Shown one piece after another: positions 1 to 9,664 of a stretch of DNA of 14,786 bases. The notes beneath the pieces are model-generated. The model saw only the letters and a program-made list of their open reading frames with translations, made no database searches and was not told where the DNA came from. The number at the start of each line of letters is the position of its first letter. The stretch's first letter is position 1. The position numbers and the translations under genes were made by a program. The DNA comes from Pinguiococcus pyrenoidosus (lineage: Eukaryota > Sar > Pinguiophyceae > Pinguiochrysidales > Pinguiochrysidaceae). The stretch covers positions 1 through 14,786 of the forward strand of contig JAAMXY010001409.1 in NCBI GenBank assembly GCA_019677205.1, given 5' to 3'.

Positions 1-60
1 CGAACAAGGAGTGGATGGAAGACGGACGTTTGACACGTTCTCTCTCTCGACCTTTTGCAG
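1..60 (+). other. 3' end of a dynein intron
   Basis: The stretch can be translated in frame with the dynein exon, but the peptide does not resemble the conserved sequence that precedes CSDGLDY in dyneins. It ends in a pyrimidine-rich run followed by TTTTGCAG at 53-60, a good 3' splice site. The next base, T61, completes a Ser codon split across the junction (phase 2), and Asp follows at 62-64. The AAA1 P-loop, normally some 20 residues upstream, must therefore lie in the preceding exon outside the window. Confidence 0.8.
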
Positions 61-3000
61 TGACGGACTCGACTACATCGCCATGGGCAAATTCTTCAAG
101 GGCTTGTCCGCCTGCGGAGCGTGGGCGTGCTTCGACGAGTTCAACCGCATCAACATCGAAGTGCTCTCCGTGATCGGCCAGCAAGTAGCGCAGATCCTTC
201 GCGCGCTCCGGATGGGCGTCGAGCGGATCTCCTTCGAGGGCTCGGAAATCGCCGTCAAGAAAGGCTTCGGCGTGTTCATCACCATGAACCCCGGCTATGC
301 GGGGCGTTCCGCTCTGCCGGACTCCCTGAAAGCTCTCTTCCGCCCCGTGGCCATGATGGTCCCCGACTACGCGCTCATCGGAGAGATCATGTTCATCGCC
401 TACGGCTTCAAGGCCGCCAAGGTCTGCGGCTCGAAGATGGTGACGACCTTCCGCCTTTGCTCGGAGCAGCTGAGCTCGCAGCCGCACTACGACTACGGCA
501 TGCGCGCCGTGAAGACGGTGATCACCGCGGCGGGCAACCTGAAGCGAGCGGAACCCGACGCCGACGAGCTGGTGTTGCTGCTGCGTGCCTTGCAAGACGT
601 GAACTTCCCCAAGTTCCTCGAGATGGACCTGCCGCTTTTCGAAGGCATCATCTCGGATCTCTTCCCAGGGCGCGGCCGCCCCGAGCTCGACTACGGGGCC
701 CTCTTTGAGGAGATGAACAACGAGATCGAGGAGCGGAATCTCCAGCCGTGCGAGTTTTTCACCACCAAGGTGATCCAGCTGTACGAGATGATTGTCGTGC
801 GCCACGGCCTCATGCTCGTTGGCGGGCCCGGCGGCGGCAAGAGTAGCAACCTCCACGTGCTGGAGGGCACGCTCGCCCGCCTCAAGAAGCGGGGAGAGAA
901 GGGTTTCGCCTACGAGGACGTCAAGATCTACAAGCTCAATCCCAAGTCCATCACGATGGGACAGATGTACGGCGAGTTCGACGCCAACACCCACGAGTGG
1001 CAAGACGGCATCATGTCCACGATGTACCGCGAGGCTGCCAGCAGCCAGAGCAGCGACCGCAAGTGGGTCGTCTTCGACGGCCCCGTCGACGCCATCTGGA
1101 TCGAGAACATGAACACCGTGCTGGACGACAACAAGAAGCTGTGCCTGAACTCGGGAGAGATCGTCAAGATGTCCCCCGAGATGACGATGATGTTCGAGGT
1201 CATGGACTTGGCCGTGGCGTCCCCGGCGACGGTCTCTCGGGTCGGCATCATCTACATGGAGCCGCGTGGCTTGGGCATCGACGTGCTGCTGCAGAGCTGG
1301 ATCAACGCGCTGCCCGAATCGATTCGGAGGAAGTGCAACTTGGCCTTCGCGGAGATCTTCAGCAAGTACCTAAAGCCGTCGCTGGAGTTCCTGAGGACCA
1401 ACCTCACCGAGTTCGTGCCCACCCTGGACAACCAGATGGCCGCCAGCCTCTCCAGGATCCTCGACTGCTACGTCGAGCCGTGGCAGGAGAAGGAGGGACG
1501 AAGCCTGCCTTCCGAGGAGGCCACGACGCAGATGCTGTCGCGCCTCGAGGCGATCTGCCTCTTTGGGATCGTGTGGAGCGTCGGCGCCACGGTCACCGAG
1601 TCGGGTCGGCAGAAATTCGATCTCTTCTTCCGAGATCTGCTCTCCCGGGAGCGCACCCAATTCCCCTTCCCCAAGGAGGGCTCCGTCTACGACTACATCT
1701 ACGACCACGCGAAGAGCGGCAAGTGGAAGCCGTGGATGAGCATCGTCCCGGAGTACGTGATTGACACCAAGCTGAGCTTCCAAGACCTCGTGGTGCCCAC
1801 GACGGACAGCGTGCGCAGCACGTACTTGCTCCATTTGCTCACGAAGAACTTCAAGCACGTACTCATGGTGGGCCCCACGGGCACGGGCAAGACGGTCAAC
1901 ATCCAGCAGTACCTGCTCGGGGCGTCCGTGGTCTGCGACGAGAAGATCCCCAGCTCCGTGCTGCCGCTGAGCCTGACGTTCTCCGCGCAGACGTCGGCGA
2001 ACATGACGCAAGACATGCTGGACTCGAAGATGGAGAAGCGCCGCAAGGGCGTCTTCGGCCCGTCCTCGGGCAAGACCTTCATCGTGCATGTCGACGACAT
2101 GAACATGCCGAAGCGAGAGACCTACGGCGCCCAGCCGCCCATCGAGATCCTCCGGCAGTGGTTCGACCAGGGCGGCTGGTACGACCGCAAGGAGCTCAGC
2201 TTCCGCAAGATCATCGACCTGACGTTCGTGGGGTCCATGGGTCCCCCCGGCGGCGGCAAGCAGGAGATCACGCCGCGCTTCACGCGGCACTTCAACATCA
2301 TCGGCTACGTGGACCTCTCGGACACGAGCAAGGCCACGATCTTCAAGACGATCCTGAGCTCGTTCCTGTCGGGCTTCGAGAACAGCCTAGTGGAGCTCAC
2401 GGAGCCGACGGTGGACGCCACCGTCAGCCTCTACAACACCATCGTGGCCGAGCTGCTGCCGACGCCGAGCAAGATGCACTACACCTTCAACCTCCGCGAC
2501 CTCGCCAAGGTGTTCCAGGGGATGCTCATGAGCGATTCCCGCAAGATCACGGAGCGCGAGCAGCTGGCGCGCCTTTGGCTCCACGAGACCCAGAGGGTCT
2601 TCAGCGATCGCCTGACGAACACGGAGGATCACCAGTGGTTCCACCACAAGTGTGAAGAGCTGCTGGCCGAAAAGTTCCGCATGGAGTGGTCGACGGTGTG
2701 TCCCTCCGAGAAGATTCTCTACGCGGACTTCCGCGACCCCGACGCCGACCCGCGAATCTACGAAGAGTTTGAAGGGATGGGCCATGCGAAGCACATGGTG
2801 GAGGAGTTCCTGAGCGACTACAACTCGGAATCGCGCTCGCCGATGCCGCTGGTGATGTTCAACGATGCGATCGAGCACGTGGCGCGCATCACCCGCGTCC
2901 TGAGACAGCCACTGGGGAATGCACTTCTTCTCGGCGTCGGCGGGTCCGGCAGGCAAAGCATGACGAAGCTCGCCACCTACATCAGCGGCTTCAAGCTCTT

Positions 3001-6000
3001 CCAGGTCGAGATCATCAAGGGCTATGGCATGGTGGACTGGAGAGAAGACGTCCGGCGCTGCCTGCTGGAGGTGGGCCTGAAGGAGAGGCCCACGACCTTC
3101 TTGTTTAACGACGTGCAGATCATCGACACCACGATGCTCGAGGACATCAACAACATTCTCAACTCCGGCGACGTCCCGAACCTCTACGCGCCGGAGGACA
3201 TCGACGCCATCATGACGGCCTGCAAGCCCGATTGCCTCAAGAAGCGCCTGCCACCCACGAAGATGAACATCTTCACGCAGTTCATCGGGCGCGTGAGGCG
3301 CAACCTGCACCTGGTGCTCTGCATGAGCCCTCTGGGCCAGGTGTTCCGCGATCGCCTGCTCAACTTCCCGAGCTTGGTCAACTGCTGCACCATCGACTGG
3401 TTCACCGAGTGGCCGGCGGAAGCCTTGGAGAGCGTCGGGCAGGCGCAGCTCTCGCGCTCGGGCCTCGGGCTCAACCCGGAGCTGGAGGTGGAGTTGGTCG
3501 AGATGTTCAAGATCGTCCACCAGAGCGTCGAAGCCGCTTCGCGGGAGTTCTATGACGTCTTGCGACGCTACAACTACGTGACGCCCACCAGCTTCCTCGA
3601 GCTGCTGAACAGCTTCAAGACCGTCTTGGAGTTCAAGAAGGACGAACTGGACACGAAGCGCTCCAGGCTGCAGTCGGGTCTCGACAAGCTGAGCACGACG
3701 AAGAACGAAGTCGGCACCATGCAGGAGGAGCTGGAGCTGCTGCAGCCGCAGCTCAAGCAGACGAAGAAGGAAGTCGAGGAGATGATGGCACAGATCAGCA
3801 TCGACCGCGAAGAGGCGGACAAGACCCGAGAGAAGGTGTCTGCCGAGGAGGCGAACGCCAACGAGAAGGCAGCGGCCACCAAGGAGATCGCTGACGATGC
3901 GCAGCGCGACCTCGACGAGGCTATCCCTGCCCTGGAGGCGGCGGTGGCATGCCTGAACCAGCTCAAGAAGGAGAACTTCGACGAGGTCAAGTCGCTCCGG
4001 ACGCCGCCGTCGGGCGTCAAGCTGACCATGGAGGCCATGTGCATCATGTTCAGCGTCAAGCCCGTCAAGAAGGCGGACCCAAACCAGCCAGGCAAGAAAG
4101 TCGACGACTACTGGGACAGCGCGAAGTCGCACCTGCTGAACGACTCCAAGCTTCTGCTGGAGCGCATGAAGACCTTCGACAAGGACAACATCCCAGATCG
4201 GGTCATCCAGAAGATCGAGCCGTACATCGAGTCCAGCGAGTTCCAGCCGGCCGTGATCCGGAAGGCGAGCGTGGCCTGCGAGGCCATGTGCATGTGGAGC
4301 CACGCCATGCACAAGTACCACTACGTTGCCCTCGGGGTTGCGCCGAAGCGAGCTGCGCTGGCCAAGGCGCAGGTGGAGCTAGATGTCGTGATGGAGCAGC
4401 TCGCCGACGCCCAGGGCCGCCTGAAGGCCGTGGAAGACCGGCTGCAGGAGCTGGAAAGCAACTACAACGAGGGCGTCAGCAAGAAGCAGAGCCTAGAGGA
4501 GCAGGCCCAGAAGTGCGTCATCCAGCTGGAGAACGCCGAGAAGCTGATCGGCGGCCTGGGCGGAGAGGAGACGCGATGGAAGGAGAGCGTCGCCACCCTC
4601 AAGCAGCTCTTCTCCAACACGCCCGGTGACGCATTGGTGGCCGCCGGCACCATCAGCTACCTGGGCCCGTTCACGTCGGAGTTCCGAAACCGACTCGTCG
4701 CTGAATGGAATGTCAAGATGCAGGAGCTCAGGGTGCCCCACACGCCAAACTGCGACATCACGCAGGTGCTCAAGGACCCCGTGAAGCTCCGCGGGTGGCA
4801 GCTGGCGGGTCTCCCGACGGACGCCGTGAGTACGGAGAACGGCATCATGATGAACAAGGCGAGGCGCTGGTCGCTGCTCATCGATCCGCAGGGGCAGGCG
4901 AATCGATACATCCGCAACATGGGGAAGGAGAAGGAGAACGCGGAGAACGGGATGGACGTGTGCAAGATGACCGACAAGAACTTCCTCCGCACGCTCGAGA
5001 ACGCCATCCGCTTTGGCAAGTGGGTGCTTCTGGAGAACGTGCTCGAAGAGCTCGACGCCGCGCTGGAGCCGGTGCTGCTGCAGCAGAAGTTCAAGCAGGG
5101 CGGGCAGTGGATGATCAGCCTCGGGGAGAACGCGGTGCCCTACAACGACACCTTCAAGTTCTTCATGACCACGAAGTTGCCGAATCCCCACTACCCGCCC
5201 GAGCTGCAAGTGAAGGTGAACCTCTGCAACTTCACCATCACGCCCGGCGGGCTGGAGGAGCAGCTGCTCGACGAGTTGATTTCCGAGGAGCTTCCCGAAA
5301 TGGCGGAGAAGCGCTCGGCGCTGGTCCTGGACAACGCCCACATGAACAAGCAGCTCTTCGACATCGAGTCGCAGATCCTCCACCTGCTGAGCAACTCCGA
5401 GGGCAACATCCTGGACGACACGGAGCTGATCGAGACGCTGGCGCAGGCCAAAATCACCTCGGAGGAGATCAAGACGAAGATGGCCGAGGCGGAGGTCACG
5501 GAGAAGGAGATCGTGGAGGCACGCGAGGAGTACCGCGAGATGGCCAAGCGGGCCAGTCTGCTCTACTTCTGCATCTCGGACCTCTGCATCGTGGACCCGA
5601 TGTACCAGTACAGCCTCCAGTGGTACGTGTACATCTTCAAGAGGGGCATCGGCGCGGCGGCGCCTGCCAGGGACGTCATGACGCGCCTGAGGAACCTGAA
5701 GGACTACTTCACCTACAGCGTGTACACCAACATCTGCCGGTCTCTCTTCGAGACGCACAAGCTGCTGTTCAGCTTCCTCATGAACATCAAGATCCTCCAG
5801 GGCGACGGCGTCGTGGACCCGGAAGAGTGGCGCTTCCTGATCACGGGCGTCGCGAACGAGAAGCCCGTCGAGCTGGCCAACCCCGATCCGTCATGGATCG
5901 ACCCGGCGCTGTGGACGGGCATCTGCACCTTGACGACCTTGAAGAGCTTCTCTGGCCTGGCGGAGCACGTGATCGACGCCACGGATAGTTGGAAGGCCGT

Positions 6001-8168
6001 CTTCGACTCCAACAACCCGCAGGACTGCGAGTTCCCCAGTCCCTTCAACGCGCTCAACAACCTGCAGAACATGTGCGTGCTGCGCTGCCTGCGCCGGGAC
6101 AAGATCATGGTCGCCATCCAGAAGTTCGTGACGGCCAACATGGGAGAGCCCTTCGTCGTGCCGCCGCCCTTCGACCTGAAAGCCTGCTACAACGACTCGA
6201 CGCCCACCATCCCACTCATCTTCGTGCTGAGCACCGGCTCGGACCCCATGAAGGATCTGCAGCTGCTGGCGGACGACCAGGGCCTGGGCGATAGCCTGGA
6301 CGCCATCGCCTTGGGACAGGGCCAAGGGGTGATCGCGAGCCGCCTCATCGAGCGCGGCTTCGCGGAGGGCCGCTGGGTCTGCTTGCAGAACCTGCACCTG
6401 GCCATCTCGTGGATGCCCGAGCTGGAGCGCATCTGCGAAGACTTCGAGCCTGACAAGGCGAATGAGACCTTCCGCTTGTGGCTGACGTCCAAGCCGTCAC
6501 CGGCCTTCCCCGTCAGCGTGCTTCAGAACGGCGTGAAGATGACGGTGGAGCCGCCGAAGGGCCTGCGGGCGAATCTGAAGTCCACGTACATCAAGCTCGA
6601 CGACGAAGCGGTGGCGAGGACCACGGCGAAGAAGGCCGACTTTGGCCGGATGCTGTTCGGCCTGGCCTTCTTCCACGCCGTCGCGCTGGAGCGCAAGAAG
6701 TTTGGGCCGCTGGGGTGGAACGTGCCATACGGCTTCAACGAGACCGACCTGGACATCAGCCGCGCCCAGCTGGAACTCTACATGGAGCAGTACGAAGAGA
6801 TCCCCTTCAAGGTGCTCTGCCAGCTGGTGTCGGTGGTGAACTACGGTGGCCGCATCACCGACGACAAGGACATGCGCACCAGCGACATTCTCATCGAGGG
6901 CATCTTCAACGAGAGCCTCTTGGGCACGGACTTCAAGTTCTCGGCGTCCGGCATCTACTTCGTTCCCACCGTGGACCCGGACTCGCCGCATGCGGGCTTC
7001 ATGGACTACATCGAGACGCTCCCGCTCAACGCCGAGCCAGAGATCTTCGGCATGCACGAAAACGCCAACATCACTTGCGACCTCAACGAAGTCAACACCA
7101 ATTTCGACATCATCATCTCGCTTCAGCCCAGGACCGGCTCGGGCGCCGGCTCGGGTCCCAGCCGGGAGGAGATCATCGGCCAGGCGGCCAAGGAGATGGC
7201 GGAGCAGGTGCCCGAGATCTTTGACCTCGAGGTGATGGAGAAGGAGTATCCCACGGACTATCATCAGTGCCTGAACACCACGCTCAAGCAAGAAGCCCAG
7301 CGCTTCAACCGCCTCATCGAGGCGACGGGTCGGACGCTCGCGCTGCTGCAGAAGGCTCTCAAGGGTCTCGTCGTGCTGAGTAGCGAGCTGGAGACCATGG
7401 CGAATGCGATCTTCAATCAGCAGGTGCCGCCGGTGTGGGAGGCGGTCGCATATCCGTCCCTCATGCCCTTGACGCCCTGGTTCAATGACTATCTGCGGCG
7501 GGTGAAGTTCCTGGCGGACTGGAATGCAAAGGGCCTTCCCGCGTCGTTCTGGATCAGCGGCTTCTTCTTCCCCCAAGGGTTCCTCACGGCGAACTTGCAG
7601 AATCACGCGCGGAAGTATCAGATGCCCATCGACACCGTGACGATGAGCTACGGCATGATGAAGGAGGCCGTGGAGGAGATCCAGGAGGCTCCATCGGATG
7701 GTTGCTACATCTACGGCATCTTCCTCGAGGGCGCGAGGTGGGATCCCGACGTGGGATCCTTGGTCGACCCCCGACCGAAGGAGCTCTTCAGCGCGATGCC
7801 CGTGGTGCATCTGCTTCCCGTCCAGCATCGAAAGCAACCCACAGGCGGAATCTACCGCTGCCCGGTGTACAAGATCTTGACGAGAACGGGCGTTCTATCG
7901 ACCACAGGTATGTTGGCGCTGCTCAGAGGTGCTTTGCTTTGAGATCTGAAATGGTCGCGAGACTGACGAGAGCTCTTGATCCTTCCCCACTTCGCTCTCC
8001 TCTGCAGGTCACTCTAGCAACTACGTGCTCATGTTGGAGATCCCCAGCAACCGCGAGGACTGCTGGAGAAAGGCACTCGTGTCCGAGACGAATGCTCAAG
8101 TGCAATTCTGTGATCAGCCGGACTGGGTGAAGGCCGGCGTGGCGGCCTTCTTGTCGCTGAAGTACTAG
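61..8168 (+). CDS. DNAH1: Axonemal inner-arm dynein heavy chain, DNAH1 class (5' partial; joined 61-7907, 8008-8168)
   Basis: This is the ATP-driven motor of a single-headed inner dynein arm, which slides axonemal doublet microtubules. About 2,668 residues are visible. The tail, linker and AAA1 Walker A lie upstream, since whole family members run about 4,200-4,300 residues. In order: AAA1 Walker B FDEFNR (131-148); AAA2 P-loop GGPGGGKS (821-844) and VVFDGPVD (1067-1090); AAA3 GPTGTGKT (1871-1894) with the DD of Walker B at 2093-2098; AAA4 GVGGSGRQS (2933-2959), where Arg replaces the P-loop Lys as I recall for human DNAH1; stalk coiled coil 1 (about 3590-3990), microtubule-binding domain (about 4000-4330), coiled coil 2 (about 4340-4610); AAA5, AAA6 and the C-terminal domain. 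The match to DNAH1 is collinear and stronger than to DNAH3/7/12. Exon start 61 is chosen because the family word CSDGLDY resumes right after a pyrimidine-rich AG. No frameshift or internal stop is seen. The C-terminus carries about 19 more residues than my recollection of human DNAH1. Confidence 0.95.
7908..8007 (+). other. Last intron of the dynein gene (100 bp)
   Basis: The donor is ACAG|GTATGT and the acceptor CTCTGCAG|GT, with a pyrimidine-rich run before it. A CTGAC word at 7963-7967, about 40 bases from the acceptor, fits a branch point. Splicing joins ...LSTTG to HSSNYVL, which restores the conserved dynein C-terminal motif STTGHSxNYV. Reading through gives an early stop at 7940-7942. 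The intron splits the Gly codon after its first base. Confidence 0.93.
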
Positions 8169-8472
8169 AAAGGAAAGAGCTTTTTTTCTTTACCCTTCCC
8201 TCAAGCTTCCGTATCTTTGGCTTCAAGAGCTCTGGCAGGTCTGGACCGAACCCAAGAACCTTTGCCGGGGCAGCGGAAGCGCATGAACCCAGGATCTTTA
8301 CCTGAAATCGGAAGTGTCGACGACGGCGAAAGACGCGTCGACGTCGGTACTCCGCGCGTCGACATCAGCTGATTCGTCTTCTTGTTCTCAGCACTGGAGA
8401 CGAGATTTCAGGATTCTGAATCACCGGTTTCATCAATTTGATCCCAGATAGTACCCTGTACCACCTTCCTCT

Positions 8473-8508
8473 CCAATCAGTGGTCGAAGGACTCAATTTT
8501 TAAAAATA
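8473..8508 (+). promoter_or_regulatory. Putative RPL11 core promoter: CCAAT box and TATA-like element
   Basis: CCAAT lies at 8473-8477 and an AT-rich word, TTTTTAAAAATA, at 8497-8508, within otherwise GC-rich DNA and about 140 bases before the RPL11 start codon. If the second element works as a TATA box, transcription would begin near 8530-8540. That is past the upstream in-frame ATG at 8526, which supports translation from 8646. This is inferred from motif and position only. Confidence 0.4.
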
Positions 8509-8555
8509 GTAAAACTGCATTCACAATGTTTGATCCTACTGGCACAGACGCCCCG

Positions 8556-8574
8556 CTCTTTTCCCCCTTTTCCC
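8556..8574 (+). promoter_or_regulatory. Pyrimidine tract in the RPL11 leader (TOP-like)
   Basis: A 19-base run made only of C and T lies at the predicted 5' end of the RPL11 transcript. In animals such tracts at the very cap of ribosomal-protein mRNAs (5' TOP) give growth-dependent translation. Whether this organism uses that control is unknown, and the transcription start is not established. Confidence 0.22.
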
Positions 8575-8645
8575 ACCAATTGCGCTGCAAGTTCTCCGCC
8601 TTGGCTGACTCCCGCCGTCCCAAAGGCGAGCACAGCTTCTTCACC

Positions 8646-9313
8646 ATGGGAGACGATGAGCAGGGACCCGTTGACTTCCGCGAGATCGTCATCGACAAGC
8701 TGGTGATCAACTGCTGCGTCGGCGAATCCGGGGATAAGCTGACCAAGGTGGGTTTCACCGCACCTTCACGCAACCCACAGCGTTGCGTTGGAGCAAGTGC
8801 GCCTGCGGCCAACGGAAATGTGGAAGCAGAGTCGTGGCAGAGTGCTTTGATGGCGAAGGAAACTTAAAGCTGTTGCTCAACCGATAGGCCTCGCGCGTGC
8901 TGGAGACGCTTACCAATGGGCAGAAGCCGGTTTACGGAAAGGCTCGCTACACGGTGCGGCAGTTTAGCATCCGGCGTAACGAGAAGATCAGTGTGTCCTG
9001 CACGATCCGCGGGGAGAAGGCGCGCGAGATCCTGGAAAGAGGCCTGAAGGTCAAGGAGGGAGAGCTGAAGCATGCCAACTTCAGCAACACGGGATGCTTC
9101 GGCTTTGGTATCAACGAGCACATTGACCTCGGAATCAAGTACGACCCGAGCACGGGTATCTACGGTATGGACTTCTTCGTGGTGCTCAAGCGCAGAGGCT
9201 ACCGCGTGTCCAAGCGCAAGCGCCGCCGCTCCAAGGTCGGATTCCCGCACAAGGTGACTGCCGCCGAGGCCAAGCAGTGGTTCAAGACGAACTTCGACGG
9301 CTTCGTGCTCTAG
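8646..9313 (+). CDS. RPL11: Cytosolic large-subunit ribosomal protein L11 (uL5); joined 8646-8747, 8888-9313
   Basis: RPL11 binds 5S rRNA in the central protuberance of the 60S subunit. The spliced protein is 175 residues, against about 178 in human. Exon 1 encodes 34 residues ending [10 protein letters not shown]. Exon 2 continues ASRVLETLT and carries the family landmarks [37 protein letters not shown] and [10 protein letters not shown], then a very basic RKRRRSK stretch and a C-terminus [11 protein letters not shown]. The start at 8646 has a good context (CACCATGG) and gives normal family length. An in-frame ATG at 8526 would add 40 unrelated residues. The protein is clearly of the eukaryotic cytosolic type rather than an organellar L5. 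It ends tail-to-tail with the AAA ATPase gene, 351 bases away. Confidence 0.97.
8748..8887 (+). other. RPL11 intron (140 bp, phase 0)
   Basis: The donor is CAAG|GTGGGT and the acceptor CCGATAG|GCC. Removing it joins LTK to ASRVLE, collinear with the animal protein (LTRAAKVLE), with no residue gained or lost. The acceptor has little pyrimidine tract, unlike the other introns here, but homology fixes it. Reading through meets a stop at 8865-8867. Confidence 0.92.
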
Positions 9314-9664
9314 TTATCTTGAGTTGTGAATAAGAGTTCTTCCTTCTCTCCGCGTCCCTCCGCGTCTCTTTGCGTCTCTCTGCGTCTCTCCGCGTCTCTC
9401 GTCTTGTGCCTTGCGCACCTGGCGTGCCTGATGCTTTGCGAACCGGGGCGTGCCTGTGTTTCGGGGACGCGCTGGCGAAGGAGGATGCTGTGCTCCTCCA
9501 ATTGGACGCAAGCAAAGTAAATAGATTCACCGCCAGATGAAGCGAACGCGAGAGTCAGGGACAACAGCGTACCAAGGACGTTTGTTGAACAAGGAGTGGT
9601 CACACGCTGCCCCTTCTAGCCGCTTCCGCTGCACCGCAACTGCATTAATCAAGAAAGGAACGCG
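9314..9664. other. Tail-to-tail spacer between RPL11 and the AAA ATPase gene
   Basis: This 351-base region holds the 3' ends of two converging genes. It contains the decamer repeat listed separately, the word GGCGTGCCTG repeated at 9421 and 9447, and a weak hairpin with a 6-bp stem at 9480-9499. The short reading frames on both strands do not resemble any protein I know. No RNA gene is seen. Confidence 0.6.
9351..9400 (+). repeat. Tandem decamer minisatellite, five units
   Basis: Five consecutive 10-base units of the form (C/T)GCGTCYCTY run from 9351 to 9400, with a degenerate partial unit before them. Units at 9371 and 9381 are identical; the others differ by one to three bases. The array lies 37 bases past the RPL11 stop, probably in its 3' UTR, as a pyrimidine-rich strand on the mRNA sense. 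Confidence 0.85.

Larger units (their letters stand above)
8169..8645 (+). other. Intergenic: dynein 3' flank and RPL11 upstream region
   Basis: This 477-base spacer separates two genes on the same strand. Just after the dynein stop is a T-rich run (about 8180-8190) in the likely 3' UTR. In the middle, three GTCGAC palindromes sit exactly 21 bases apart (8316, 8337, 8358). The last part holds the RPL11 promoter elements listed separately. No RNA gene or additional coding region is supported. Confidence 0.6.

Noticed and set aside
2933-2959. Loss of the AAA4 P-loop lysine as a sign of decay
   Set aside because: Arg at this place is, to my recollection, also found in human DNAH1, so it is a class feature; the rest of the motor is intact.
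2387-4321. A 644-codon open frame antisense to the dynein motor
   Set aside because: It mirrors the dynein codons in a GC-rich gene (G/C third positions remove antisense stops), gives a His/Leu/Arg-rich composition and resembles no family. The same applies to the antisense frames at 1370-2290, 4493-5758 and 6497-7837 and the +frame at 4705-5988.
9480-9499. GGAGGA/TCCTCC hairpin as a terminator
   Set aside because: A 6-bp stem with an 8-base loop is weak, and intrinsic hairpin terminators do not apply to nuclear protein-coding genes.
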